This document shows positions 27,615 to 36,994 of a stretch of DNA of 64,000 nucleotides, piece after piece. Below the pieces are notes generated by a model, which saw nothing but the letters and a program-made list of their open reading frames with translations, was not told the origin of the DNA and made no database searches. Every line of letters starts with the position of its first letter. Position 1 is the first letter of the stretch. Made by a program: the position numbers and the translations under genes. Source of the DNA: C-114 sp963745405 (GTDB taxonomy: Bacteria > Chloroflexota > Limnocylindria > Limnocylindrales > CSP1-4); NCBI GenBank assembly GCA_963745405.1, contig CAVUWY010000002.1:1612001-1676000 (forward strand), given 5' to 3'.

Positions 27615-27675
27615 GCGACGCCAGTCGGTCCCGATGCCCGCCGGACGACGCCGCTCGTCGGCCGATGCCGCCGGC

Positions 27676-28950
27676 TCAGTCGCCGTCGTAGCGCTTGAAG
27701 ATGACGGCGCCGTTGTGGCCGCCCAGGCCGATGTTGTTGGAGAGCGCGTAGCGGATCGGGTGGGGGATGGCGTCGGTGACGACCCACAGGTCGCACTCCG
27801 GGTCGGGTTCGTTGTAGTTGAGCGTCGGCGGGACGCACTGCTCGACGATCGACTTGACGGTGGCGAACGCCTCGAAGGCGCCCGCGCCGCCCATCATGTG
27901 ACCGGTCATCGATTTGGTCGCGCTGATGGCAAGGCTGTGGGCCGATCCCGCGGCTCGCTCGCCGAAGACGGTCCAGATCGCCTCGGCCTCGCGCTTGTCG
28001 CCGAGCGGCGTGCCGGTACCGTGCGGGTTGATGAGGTCGACCTCGTCGGCCGGCACGCCCCGCCGCTCGAGGGCCATCTTCATGGCCCGGGCCGAGCCGT
28101 CGCCACCCTCGATCGGCTGGATCATGTCCCAGCCGTCGGCGGCCGAGCCGTAGCCGACGACCTCGGCATAGATGTGGGCGCCGCGCTGCTTGGCGAGCTC
28201 GAGGTCCTCGAGCATGAGCGAGCCGGCGCCCTCGCCGAGGACGAAGCCGTCGCGGGTCGAATCGAACGGCCGGGACACGGTCTCGGGACCGCCGCCCGGA
28301 AGCGGCATCGCCAGGCCGCGCATGTTGCCGAAGCCGGCGTGGGCCACCTCGAGCAGCGGCATCTCCGACGACCCGCTGATCACCGCGATGCAGTCGCCGC
28401 GGCGGATCGCCTCGGCGCCCTCCGCTACGTTGTGGGTCCCGGTCGCGCAGGCCGACACGATGCAGATGTTGTGGCCGATGGCCCCGGTCTCGATGGCGAT
28501 CATCCCCGAGGTCGAGTCGACGAGCCCGTTGGCGATGAACGTCGGGGCGACCGCTCGTGGACCGCGCTCGATGAGGATCTTCCAGTTGTCGATCATCAGC
28601 TGCTGCCCGCCGGCGCCCGAGCCGAACACGACGCCGACCTCGGTCCGGTTCTCGTCGGTGATCTCGAATCCGGAGTCGGCCACGGCCTGCTTGGCGGCCG
28701 CCACGCCATAGTGGAGGCTCGCCTCGGTCCGTCGGACCGCCTTCGGGTCGAGCCAATCGCGGGCGTCGAAATCCTTGACTTCGCCGGCCGCCTTGGCTTC
28801 GTAGCGGCTGGGGTCGAAGCGGGTGATCTCGCCGAGCCCACTGCGGCCGTGGACGAGGTTGTCCCAGGCCGTTCGGACGTCGTTGCCGACGGGGCTGATG
28901 ACGCCGAGGCCGGTGACGGCGACGCGGCGGGAATAGTCGGGGGTTCGCAC
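27676..28950 (-). CDS. fabF: Beta-ketoacyl-ACP synthase II (second copy)
   Basis: A 424-residue ketosynthase with Cys (IVSACATGTHNVAEGA), His (INPHGTGTPLGDKREA) and His (SMTGHMMGGAGAFEA), ending NNIGLGGHNGAVIFKR. It differs clearly from the neighbouring fabF (for example a longer loop after RPFDSTRDGFVLGEGAG), so the pair is an old duplication or two functional types. It begins 21 bp after fabD. The Cys is present, so it is not a chain-length-factor partner. Confidence 0.92.
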   Translation of the reverse strand: MRTPDYSRRVAVTGLGVISPVGNDVRTAWDNLVHGRSGLGEITRFDPSRYEAKAAGEVKDFDARDWLDPKAVRRTEASLHYGVAAAKQAVADSGFEITDENRTEVGVVFGSGAGGQQLMIDNWKILIERGPRAVAPTFIANGLVDSTSGMIAIETGAIGHNICIVSACATGTHNVAEGAEAIRRGDCIAVISGSSEMPLLEVAHAGFGNMRGLAMPLPGGGPETVSRPFDSTRDGFVLGEGAGSLMLEDLELAKQRGAHIYAEVVGYGSAADGWDMIQPIEGGDGSARAMKMALERRGVPADEVDLINPHGTGTPLGDKREAEAIWTVFGERAAGSAHSLAISATKSMTGHMMGGAGAFEAFATVKSIVEQCVPPTLNYNEPDPECDLWVVTDAIPHPIRYALSNNIGLGGHNGAVIFKRYDGD

Positions 28951-28970
28951 GGCGGTGAAGGCTCCTGTCG

Positions 28971-29976
28971 TCAGCTCGGGATCGGTGATCGGGGGTTGGT
29001 TGATGATGTCGCGAATGGGTCGGCGAGACCGCCCGCCGCGGCCGGGTCGTCGGTCGGGAGGGCGGCGACGTCGGGGGCGATGCGTCGGATGAGGCCGGAC
29101 AGGACGCGCCCGGGCCCGATCTCCACGAACGTCTCGACGCCGTCGGCGACCATCCGCTCAACGGCCGCGACCCAGTCGACCCCGGTCGTGAGGTGCTCGA
29201 CGAGCTCGCGCCGGCACGCATCGCCGGTCCGACAGGATCCGCGCGCCGGCGTTGGCGAGCAGCGGCGGGTCCGGGTCGTCGAACCGGACGTCCGCGAGGG
29301 CGGCCTCCATGGCGACGGCGGCGTCGGCCATGAGCGGCGAGTGGGCCGCGACGCTGACCGGGAGCTCGATCGCCCGCCGCGCCCCGAGCTCCCTGGCGAT
29401 CCCGAGCGAGGCTTCGACGGCGGCCCGATCGCCGGACACGACGACCTGGCCGGGCGAGTTCCGGTTGGCGATGCCGAAGATGCCGTGGAGCTGGCCGGCG
29501 ACGATGAGTTCCGGCAGACGTGCGTCGTCGAGCCCGATGATGGCGGCCATCCGGCCCTCCCGGCCGCCTCCGGAGCGTTGCATCTGGATGCCGCGCTCGC
29601 GGACGAGACGGACCGCGTCGGCGAGGTCGAGCGCGCCGGCCGCCACGAGGGCGCTGTACTGCCCCATCGAGTGACCGGCTGCGAACCGCGGCGACTCTCC
29701 ACCTGTGGCCGCCGAGCCCGCGCCGGCCGCCGCCCACCGCTCCCGGAGCGCCGCGAGGTAGGCGATCGACGTGGCGAGGAGGGCGGGCTGGGCGTTGACC
29801 GTCAGGTCGAGGGTCTCCGCCGGTCCGTCCCAGGCGAGCCTGCTCAGCGGTTCACCGAGCGCGTCGTCGGCGAGGGCGAAGACGGCCGCCGCTGCGGGGG
29901 AGGTCTCTGCGAGGGCCCGGCCCATGCCGACTGACTGGGAGCCCTGGCCGGGGAATACGAAAGCGACTTGGTTCAT
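28971..29976 (-). CDS. fabD: Malonyl-CoA:ACP transacylase, frameshifted
   Basis: Loads malonyl groups onto acyl carrier protein. It starts MNQVAFVFPGQGSQSVGMG, has the active Ser in FAAGHSMGQYSALVAAGAL, the Arg in VRERGIQMQ and His in VSVAAHSPLMADA. Near 29220 one extra C in a CCGG run shifts the frame; the C-terminal part (CRRELVEHLTTGVDW, FVEIGPGRVLSGLIRR) continues in another frame. ATG at 29976 with AGGAG just upstream. It heads the fabD-fabF-fabF set. No acpP, fabG or fabH lies next to it. Confidence 0.9.
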
Positions 29977-30038
29977 CCGCTCCTGCGCTCGTCTCGGTGA
30001 GGTGCCTTCAGGGTATGACCAGCTGAGCGTCCCATGCC

Positions 30039-30060
30039 ATGCAGCGCATGCAACATTGCA
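30039..30060. promoter_or_regulatory. Candidate MarR operator between fabD and marR
   Basis: Two adjoining inverted repeats, ATGC-AGC-GCAT (30039-30049) and TGCAA-CA-TTGCA (30049-30060), lie in the 119-bp divergent gap. TTGCAC with TACGCT about 18 bp on could be the marR promoter. This is typical placing for a MarR operator that controls both directions, but is inference. Confidence 0.4.
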
Positions 30061-30095
30061 CAGGATCCGTCGTTCGTCGTACGCTCCGGGGACCG

Positions 30096-30695
30096 ATGTC
30101 CGACGAGTCACTCCACCCACGCCGAGCGCCGGCGACCCTGCGCTCGACCCGGCCGACCGCCTCGCGCCAGGCGATCGCCCGCATCTTCGAGGCCGACCTC
30201 TCGGCGCCGGTCGTCAACGCCGGCCTCAGGACCTCGAACCCGCGCGAGCTCTCCGAGCGGGTCGCGATGGGCCGGGCGCTGTGGCGCGAGCTGGTCGTCG
30301 GCTTCGCCTCGCAGCTCGGCGGGCTCCACCTCGGCTTCACCCAGCTGGCCGCCCTGTACGTGCTCGCCGACGGCGGAGTGACGACGATCTCCGACCTCGC
30401 CGACACGCTCGGACGATCGCCCTCGGCGACCTCGCGGCTCGTGGATGGGCTGGTCCGCCGCCGACTCGTCGAGCGCCGACCGGAGGCCGAGGATCGGCGC
30501 CAGAAGACGCTCTGGCTGACCCAGCGGGGCCAGGCCGTCCTGCGGATGGTCGATCGCGCCCGCGCCGACCAGTTCCTGTCCGCCCTGCGGCCGATGCCAT
30601 CGGCCGAGCGGGCCCTCATCGCGATGGGCGTGGCCGCGCTGGCCACCCACGCCATCTCTCGCCGCGGCCGGCTCATCAAGGCGCCTCGCGAGTAG
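30096..30695 (+). CDS. MarR-family transcriptional regulator
   Basis: A 199-residue winged-helix regulator: TQLAALYVLADGGVTTISDLAD, recognition helix GRSPSATSRLVDGLVRR, wing VERRPEAEDRRQKTLWLTQRG, and dimerisation helices. It has a basic N-terminal extension of about 45 residues before the MarR core. ATG at 30096 fits the domain; the frame is open 57 bp upstream through the operator-like repeats. Divergent from fabD, which suggests control of the fatty-acid genes, as FabT does in other bacteria (inference). Confidence 0.87.
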   Translation: MSDESLHPRRAPATLRSTRPTASRQAIARIFEADLSAPVVNAGLRTSNPRELSERVAMGRALWRELVVGFASQLGGLHLGFTQLAALYVLADGGVTTISDLADTLGRSPSATSRLVDGLVRRRLVERRPEAEDRRQKTLWLTQRGQAVLRMVDRARADQFLSALRPMPSAERALIAMGVAALATHAISRRGRLIKAPRE

Positions 30696-30705
30696 TCGCC
30701 GGCGG

Positions 30706-32136
30706 CTAGCCGCAGAAGCGACGGACGACGTCGTACAGGACGGGCAGCCCGAAGCGGAGCGCATCGAGAGAGACTCGCTCGTCGACCCCGTGGAAGAGGT
30801 CGAGGAAGCGGTCCTCGGGCCGCAGCCGGAGGGGTGAGAACCCGTAGGTCGGGATGTCGAGGCGGGTGGTGTGCTTGGCGTCCGTGCCGAACGGGGCCAT
30901 GACCGGGATCGGGACGCCCGCCGGGTCGTGGTCGCGGATCGCCGCCTCGAGGATGCCGTACAGGACCGAATCGGCCGGCGACTCGACGGGTGGGCCGACC
31001 AGGATGACGTCGCAGTCGAGACGGGCCCACAGTTCCTCGCCGATCCGACGGCGGATCTCGGCCTCCATCGCGACCTCGTCCGTGCCGGGCAGAGTCCGAC
31101 AGTCGAGGTAGACCTCGGCGACGCCCGGGATCACGTTCGTCTTCACCCCGGAGGCGACGATGGTCGGTGAGACCGTGTCGCGGAGGAGGGCCTCTACCGC
31201 TCGACCGTAGGACGGATCGCACAGCCGCTCGATCGCCGCCCTCGACCGGGCCGGGTCCGGATCGAGGACCGCCCTCGTGAGTCCGGCGCCGGGCTCAGGA
31301 AGGGCCTCCGCGACCCGCTCCAGCAGGCGGCGGACGACCGGCGTCGGGGCGGCCGGGCCGGGGACCGCCACCCGCCGGACGACCTCGGCCGCGAGGAGGA
31401 CGGCATTGTCGTCGCGCGGCAGGGAACCATGACCCCACGTGCCGTGGATCTCGAGGCGGAAGTGGACATAGCCCTTCTCGGCGACCTGGATCGGGTAGAA
31501 GCGTCGGCCGGCGAGGTCGACCGATACGCCGCCGGCTTCGTTGAGGCAGCCGTCGGCCCGGATCCAGTCGGGTCGCTCCCGGACGATCCAGTCGATGCCG
31601 GCCAGCCCGCCGACCTCCTCGTCCGCGGTCGCGGCGAGGATGACGTCCCGGGTGAGACCCGGTATCGGGTCGGACACCGGATCGCGGCCGCCCGCCCGGG
31701 TCTCGTCTGCAAGGAGGCGCACGACGCCGATCTCCATCGCCACCATCGACTTCATGTCGACCGCGCCGCGGCCCCAGATGGCCCCGTCGGCGACCTCGGC
31801 GGCGAACGGGTCGTGGGTCCACAGGTCCGGTGGCGCCGGGACCACGTCGAGGTGGCCGAGCAGCAGGAGCGGTCCGCCGCCTGTCCCGTCGCCGCGAAGC
31901 CGGGCCAGGACGGAGCCGCGGTCCGGATACGGCTCGATCACGGTCGACGGGATGCCGGCGTCGGCGAGCAGGGCCTCGACGTGGCGTGCCGCCCGGATCT
32001 CGTCGCCCGGGGGGTTGACGGTCGGGATCCGGATGAGGTCGCGGACGTCCTCCACGAGGCGGTCGTGGGCTCGGGACCGGGCCGACGCCTCGATGGCGTC
32101 GGAGGGTCGGTCGACCGCCGCCCGGGCGTCGGTCAT
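30706..32136 (-). CDS. M20-family metallopeptidase
   Basis: A zinc-dependent exo- or dipeptidase/deacylase of the ArgE/DapE/carboxypeptidase G2 group. An intact 476-residue protein: first metal His in LLLLGHLDVVPA, bridging Asp in WGRGAVDMKSMVA, catalytic Glu pair in AATADEEVGG, dimerisation domain in the middle (GTWGHGSLP), and the last His in LFHGVDERV. Substrate not clear. ATG at 32136 overlaps the stop of the small membrane protein upstream. Confidence 0.91.
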   Translation of the reverse strand: MTDARAAVDRPSDAIEASARSRAHDRLVEDVRDLIRIPTVNPPGDEIRAARHVEALLADAGIPSTVIEPYPDRGSVLARLRGDGTGGGPLLLLGHLDVVPAPPDLWTHDPFAAEVADGAIWGRGAVDMKSMVAMEIGVVRLLADETRAGGRDPVSDPIPGLTRDVILAATADEEVGGLAGIDWIVRERPDWIRADGCLNEAGGVSVDLAGRRFYPIQVAEKGYVHFRLEIHGTWGHGSLPRDDNAVLLAAEVVRRVAVPGPAAPTPVVRRLLERVAEALPEPGAGLTRAVLDPDPARSRAAIERLCDPSYGRAVEALLRDTVSPTIVASGVKTNVIPGVAEVYLDCRTLPGTDEVAMEAEIRRRIGEELWARLDCDVILVGPPVESPADSVLYGILEAAIRDHDPAGVPIPVMAPFGTDAKHTTRLDIPTYGFSPLRLRPEDRFLDLFHGVDERVSLDALRFGLPVLYDVVRRFCG

Positions 32137-32456
32137 CCGACGCCGGGTACGAACAGGCCGACGATGGTCACGATCAGGCCGAGGCCGACGATGAGGACGA
32201 TCATCCCGATGAGGAGTCGCCGGTAGCGGGCCTCGCGGCGGCGCGTCTCGGCGAGGTCGGGGTCCTCGCCACCCTCGATGAAGGCGGAGGAGAGGCCTCG
32301 TGCCCGTGCGGCGAGATCGCGCTCCGTGACCGGCGGCAGATCGCGGAAAGTCGATCCGGCCGTGGCCGGCGCCTCGCGACTCTCGGCGTCCTCGTCGCCG
32401 GCGGGCGACTGGTCGGCGCTCGGTGCCTCATCGGTCGTTCCGGTCGTCTCGGTCAT
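32133..32456 (-). CDS. Small single-TM protein, function unknown
   Basis: A 107-residue protein: acidic, disordered N-terminus (about 1-60), a short helical part (RRREARYRRLLIG), and one C-terminal TM helix (MIVLIVGLGLIVTIVGLF). Its stop overlaps the M20 start by 4 nt, so they are coupled. Tail-anchored topology; function unknown. Confidence 0.72.
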   Translation of the reverse strand: MTETTGTTDEAPSADQSPAGDEDAESREAPATAGSTFRDLPPVTERDLAARARGLSSAFIEGGEDPDLAETRRREARYRRLLIGMIVLIVGLGLIVTIVGLFVPGVG

Positions 32457-32512
32457 CGTCGGGAATCATGCCCCACTGCCGCCCATCCGGTCGCCGCAGC
32501 GGTCGTCATCGC

Positions 32513-33400
32513 TCAGCCGAGCGCCTCGCGGAGCGGCTCGGCGATCTCGCGGGCGACGACCCGCAGCCCGTCCGGTCCGAGGCGGGCCGGCATGCCGAGG
32601 ATGAGATGGTCGGCGCCCGCAGCGGCAAAGGTGGTCGCCAGCTCGCGGGCTCGGCGGCGGCTCGTCGCGTCGGGACCGGTCGGGACCTGGGCGGCGAACT
32701 GGAAGCCGGTCGGGTCGCGGCCGATCCGGTCCATCTCGGCGAGGATCGCCGCCCGGTGCTCGGTGAAGTAGGCGATATCCGGCTCGGGCACGGCCGGCAG
32801 CGACCAGCCGTCGGCCAGGCGGGCCGCCATCCTGAGCCCGCGCGGACCCTGGCCACCGAGCCAGATCGGCGGACCGCCGGGCGTCAGCGGCGGGGGCAGG
32901 TTGACGGCCCCGCGCAGCGGATAGAACGGGTCGTCGAGGGTGATGCCGGCCTCGGTCGTGGCCGCCGGCGAGTGGAGGGCCCGGATGACGGCGACCGCCG
33001 ATCCGAGGCGGCCGATCCGCTCCCCGATGGGCGGCATCGGGATGCCGTACGCCGCATGCTCGTCCTCATGCCAGCCGGCCCCCAGGCCGAGGATGAAGCG
33101 GCCCCCGGTGGCGAGGTCGAGGACCGTCGCCGCCTTGGCCAGCACGGCCGGATGGCGGAAGGTGTTCGACAGCACGGCATGGCCGACCCATCGGCCGGGC
33201 ACGTGATGAGCCAGCGCGGCGAGCATCGTCAGTGCCTCGAAGCTCGCCCCGCCGCGCTCGATCGTCGGGTCGGTCAGGTGGTCGTTCGCCCAGCCGGAGT
33301 CGAAGACGGGCAGGTCGCCGGCCGCCGCCCAGGTCGCATCGAGGGTCGGCCAGTCGACGCCCTGCGGGGACGTCTTGAAACCGATGCGAACGCCGCTCAC
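32513..33400 (-). CDS. LLM-class F420/FMN-dependent oxidoreductase
   Basis: A 295-residue luciferase-like TIM-barrel flavoprotein: FDSGWANDHLT at the start of the barrel, TVLDLATGGRFILGLGAGWHEDEHAAYG, and GPPIWLGGQGPRGLRMAARLADGW. The pattern is of the F420-dependent branch. An actinobacterial or Chloroflexota host would make F420, which fits. GTG start at 33400; 19 bp separate it from ilvD upstream. Substrate unknown. Confidence 0.87.
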   Translation of the reverse strand: MSGVRIGFKTSPQGVDWPTLDATWAAAGDLPVFDSGWANDHLTDPTIERGGASFEALTMLAALAHHVPGRWVGHAVLSNTFRHPAVLAKAATVLDLATGGRFILGLGAGWHEDEHAAYGIPMPPIGERIGRLGSAVAVIRALHSPAATTEAGITLDDPFYPLRGAVNLPPPLTPGGPPIWLGGQGPRGLRMAARLADGWSLPAVPEPDIAYFTEHRAAILAEMDRIGRDPTGFQFAAQVPTGPDATSRRRARELATTFAAAGADHLILGMPARLGPDGLRVVAREIAEPLREALG

Positions 33401-33419
33401 GACGGTCGCGACTGGGCGC

Positions 33420-35189
33420 TCAGCGGGCGCCGGCCCGCGCGTCGCCGGCCTGGGCGCCGCCGAGCTGGGCGGTCATCCGAGGCCCGGTCGTGACCGCTCC
33501 CTCCGAGGCGGAGCCCACGAGGGCTGCGTACTTCGCCATGACGCCGCCCCGGTAGCGTGGCTCGGGCGCGCTCCAGGCGGCCTTGCGGCGGGCCAGCACA
33601 TCCGCGAGGACGTCGAGGTCGAGTGCCCTCCGGTCGACGTCGATGACGATCTCGTCGTCGTCCTCGACGAAGGCGATCGGGCCGCCCAGGGCGGCTTCCG
33701 GGGCGACGTGGCCGATCATCAGGCCGTGGGTCCCGCCGCTGAAGCGGCCGTCGGTCAGGAGCGCGACGGAGTCGCCGAGCCCCTCTCCGACGAGGGCGGC
33801 GGTGACGCTCAGCATCTCCTGCATCCCGGGACCGCCGACCGGTCCCTCGTAGCGGATGACGACGACGTCACCGGGCCTGATCGTCCCCGCGCTGACCGCG
33901 GCGAAGCAGTCGTTCTCAGAGTCGAACACCCGGGCCGGACCACGGTGGAGGCGCCGCTCGTGGCCGGCCAGCTTCACGACGCAGCCGTCGGGAGCGAGCG
34001 AACCGTGGAGGATCGCGAGGCCGCCGGTGGGCTTGATCGGCGTCTCGACGGGCACGACGACCCGCTGGCCCGGCGTCTCGACGACGGCCGCGGCCGTCTC
34101 GGCGATCGTCCGCCCGTCGACGGTCGGGGCGTCGCCATGGAGGTGGCCGCCGCGGAGGAGCTCGCGGGTGACGAGGCCGATGCCGCCGGCCTCGTACAGG
34201 TCGGCCGCGGTATAGCGGCCGCCGGGGACCATGTCGGCGACGATGGGCGTCCGGTCGGCGATCGCCCCGAACTCGTCGATGTCGAGGGGGATGCCGAACT
34301 CATGGGCGATCCCGAGGAGGTGGAGCACGCCGTTGGTCGAGCCGCCCGAGCCGGCGACCGAGGCGATGCCGTTCTCGATGGCGCGCCGGTCGACGATCGA
34401 CGATGGCCGGACGTCGCGACGGACGAGGTCCATCACGATCTCGCCGCAGCGGCGGGCCGCGTCGTCCTTGGCCGGGTCCTCGGCCGGGATGGCGTTGAGG
34501 CCGGCCGGTGAGAGCCCGATGAGCTCCATCACCATCGACATCGTGTTGGCCGTGTATTGGCCGCCGCAGGCACCGGGTCCGGGGCAGGCTGCGTTCTCGA
34601 CCTCGTACAGCTCGTCGAGGGTCATCGTCCCGGCCCGGTAGCGGCCGATCGCCTCGAACACCGTCACCACGGTCGCGTCGCGCTTGCCCTTGTACATGCC
34701 CGGGTAGATCGTCCCGTTGTAGAGCACGAGGCCCGGGACATCGAGGCGGCCGAGCGCCATCGCCGCGCCGGGGATGGTCTTGTCACAGCCGACGAGGCAG
34801 ACGACGCCGTCGAGGAGGTGACCCCGGACGACGAGCTCGATCGAGTCGGCGACGACCTCGCGGCTGACGAGGCTCGCCTTCATCCCCTCGGTGCCCATCG
34901 ACACCCCGTCGCTGATGGAGATCGTGTTGAACTCCATCGGCGTCCCGCCGGCCGCCCGGATGCCTGCCTTGACATGCTCGGCCAGCCGGCGCTGGTTGTA
35001 GTTGCACGGCATCGTCTCGATCCACGTCGTCGCCACCCCGACGAGCGGCTTGGCGAGGTCCTCGTCGGTGAATCCGATTGCCTTGAGCATCGCCCGGGCG
35101 GCGGCCCGGTCGGGACCGTCGGTCAGGCGGGCGGAATGGCGCTTGGCCGGGTCGGTCGGGCGGTCGTAGGGGTGGTGTCCGTCGGGCAT
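33420..35189 (-). CDS. ilvD: Dihydroxy-acid dehydratase
   Basis: Dehydrates 2,3-dihydroxy-isovalerate and -methylvalerate in valine/isoleucine synthesis. A 589-residue intact protein with the Fe-S cysteines in ETMPCNYNQ, LVGCDKT and ACPGPGACGGQYTANTM, and the C-terminal RFSGGTHGLMIGHVAPEA. ATG at 35189; the frame is open far upstream but without coding character. A TACACT box lies at 35237-35242. It stands apart from the ilvBNC-leu operon 6 kb away and is unbroken although that operon has many breaks. Confidence 0.95.
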   Translation of the reverse strand: MPDGHHPYDRPTDPAKRHSARLTDGPDRAAARAMLKAIGFTDEDLAKPLVGVATTWIETMPCNYNQRRLAEHVKAGIRAAGGTPMEFNTISISDGVSMGTEGMKASLVSREVVADSIELVVRGHLLDGVVCLVGCDKTIPGAAMALGRLDVPGLVLYNGTIYPGMYKGKRDATVVTVFEAIGRYRAGTMTLDELYEVENAACPGPGACGGQYTANTMSMVMELIGLSPAGLNAIPAEDPAKDDAARRCGEIVMDLVRRDVRPSSIVDRRAIENGIASVAGSGGSTNGVLHLLGIAHEFGIPLDIDEFGAIADRTPIVADMVPGGRYTAADLYEAGGIGLVTRELLRGGHLHGDAPTVDGRTIAETAAAVVETPGQRVVVPVETPIKPTGGLAILHGSLAPDGCVVKLAGHERRLHRGPARVFDSENDCFAAVSAGTIRPGDVVVIRYEGPVGGPGMQEMLSVTAALVGEGLGDSVALLTDGRFSGGTHGLMIGHVAPEAALGGPIAFVEDDDEIVIDVDRRALDLDVLADVLARRKAAWSAPEPRYRGGVMAKYAALVGSASEGAVTTGPRMTAQLGGAQAGDARAGAR

Positions 35190-35236
35190 CGCGGGCGTCC
35201 TCGGGGTCGGTCCGTGCTCAGCGTGGTCGGGGGGCC

Positions 35237-35242
35237 AGTGTA
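35237..35242 (-). promoter_or_regulatory. Candidate -10 box (TACACT) for ilvD
   Basis: TACACT on the minus strand, 48 bp before the ilvD ATG and 7 bp before the end of the DUF885 gene upstream. Confidence 0.35.
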
Positions 35243-35248
35243 GTTGGG

Positions 35249-36946
35249 CTACGGCCGATCGGCCGTCGCGGCCTCGACCACCGCCCGCAGGGTGGGCAGC
35301 GGGATCGCTCCGTTGCCGAGGACTGCGTCGTGGAAGGCCCGGATGTCGAACCGACCGCCGAGCCGCCGCTCGGCCTCGCCGCGGAGGGCGAGGATCTCGA
35401 GCTGGCCGGCCTTGTAGCCGATGGCCTGGCCCGGCCAGGCGATGTAGCGATCGACCTCGTTGGCGATGTTGTTCTCGGCGAGGGCGGTGTGGGCGGTCAT
35501 GTAGTCGATCGCCTGCTGCCGGGTCCAGCCGAAGGCGTGCATCCCCGTGTCGACGACGAGGCGACAGGCCCGCCAGGCGTCCATCGACAGCATCCCCAAC
35601 CGGTCGACCTCGGTGGCGTACAGGCCCATCTGGTCGGCCAGCCGCTCGGTGTAGAGGCCCCAGCCCTCGAAGAACGCGGTCGGACCGAGGTGGCGACGGA
35701 AGTCGGGCAGCGCCGTCAGCTCCTGGCCGATGGCGATCTGGAGGTGGTGGCCGGGGACCGACTCGTGGTAGGCGAGGCAACGTGACTCGTAACGCGGCCG
35801 GGTCTCGGGATGGCTGGTGTTGATGTAGTACTGGCCCGGCCGGGAGCCGTCGAGGGCCGCCTGGCGGTAGTACGCGATCGACGAATTCTCCTCCTCGTGG
35901 GCCGGCATCGGGACGACCTCGCACGGGGTGACCGGCAGGCGGCCGAACCACGCCGGCACCGCCTCGTTCGCCCGGGCGAGCGAGTCGCGCGCATCCGCCT
36001 CGACCTCAGCCGCCGTCTCGAAGTGCATCGCCGGATCGGTCCGCAACCGGCGGGCCGCGTCGTCCCGATCCTTCGCACCGAGGACGGTCGCCCCGAGCCG
36101 CTCCATCTCGGCGTCGATCCGGGCGACCTCGGCGAGGCCGATGGCGTGGATCTCCTCCGGGCTCCAGTCGAGCGTCGTGTGGTGGTGGACGAGCGTCCGG
36201 TAGGCCTCCTGCCCGCCCGGCAGACCGCCGAGACCCGGCTCGTCGTCGGGGCGGACCCGGGGGGCGATCTCGTCGGCGAGGAACGCATGGAGGCGGACGA
36301 AGGCGGGACGGATGGCGTCGTCGACGGCGGTCGTCAGGCCATCGCGGAAGGCGGCCCGCTCGGCCTCGGACCAGTCGTCGTGGGGCGTCCGCAGCGGCTC
36401 GAGGAGGGCATTCTCGTCGTCGCCGGCGGCGACCGCGTCGGCGACCGTATCGATCACCCGCCGGACCGGGGTGGCGACCGCGACTCGACCGTCGGCGAGG
36501 CCGCGCCGCAGGTTCGCGACGTAGTCGTCGAGGAGCGGCCCGATGCGCCGCCAACGGGCAACCATCGCCTTCGCCTGGGCCGGCGTCTCGACGATCTGGT
36601 ACGAGGGGATGTCGAGGACCTGGACCGGCCAGCCGTTCATCGGGTCGATCGTCCAGTCCTCCAGCCCGAGGGCGCGGATGGACGCCTCGGAGGAGCACGT
36701 CTCGATGAGGATCGACCGGGTGACTCGCTCGGCCGCCGACAGCTCGCCCTCGGGGATGGCGGCGGCTCGGGCGGCGACCCGTTCGAGCCTCGACCGCTCC
36801 GCTGCGATGGCCGCCGGCGTGATGTCGTCGATGCGGTCGTCGTACTCCCGGATGCCGGTCGCGGTCGCCTCCAGCGGGCCGGCGGCGAGCGTGCCCGCCC
36901 AGAACTCGGCGGCCAGGCGGTCAAGCTCGGCTGCTGCGTCCGTCAT
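35249..36946 (-). CDS. DUF885 family protein (putative zinc carboxypeptidase-like)
   Basis: A 565-residue protein of the DUF885 family, helical and related to M32-like zinc peptidases. The metal motif is HESVPGHHLQIAIGQE near residue 390, preceded by YYINTSHPETRPRYES and followed by FFEGWGLYTERLADQMG. Complete at normal length. ATG at 36946. Substrate unknown; the HExxxGHH pattern suggests peptide hydrolysis. Confidence 0.87.
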   Translation of the reverse strand: MTDAAAELDRLAAEFWAGTLAAGPLEATATGIREYDDRIDDITPAAIAAERSRLERVAARAAAIPEGELSAAERVTRSILIETCSSEASIRALGLEDWTIDPMNGWPVQVLDIPSYQIVETPAQAKAMVARWRRIGPLLDDYVANLRRGLADGRVAVATPVRRVIDTVADAVAAGDDENALLEPLRTPHDDWSEAERAAFRDGLTTAVDDAIRPAFVRLHAFLADEIAPRVRPDDEPGLGGLPGGQEAYRTLVHHHTTLDWSPEEIHAIGLAEVARIDAEMERLGATVLGAKDRDDAARRLRTDPAMHFETAAEVEADARDSLARANEAVPAWFGRLPVTPCEVVPMPAHEEENSSIAYYRQAALDGSRPGQYYINTSHPETRPRYESRCLAYHESVPGHHLQIAIGQELTALPDFRRHLGPTAFFEGWGLYTERLADQMGLYATEVDRLGMLSMDAWRACRLVVDTGMHAFGWTRQQAIDYMTAHTALAENNIANEVDRYIAWPGQAIGYKAGQLEILALRGEAERRLGGRFDIRAFHDAVLGNGAIPLPTLRAVVEAATADRP

Positions 36947-36994
36947 CGATCCTCCTCACCGGTCCGGCCACCGTCGTCTCCGTGCGCGCCGGCG

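Noticed and set aside
26298..28950. Type II polyketide synthase KS/chain-length-factor pair
   Set aside because: Both proteins retain the active-site Cys, and fabD with a MarR gene fits fatty-acid synthesis.
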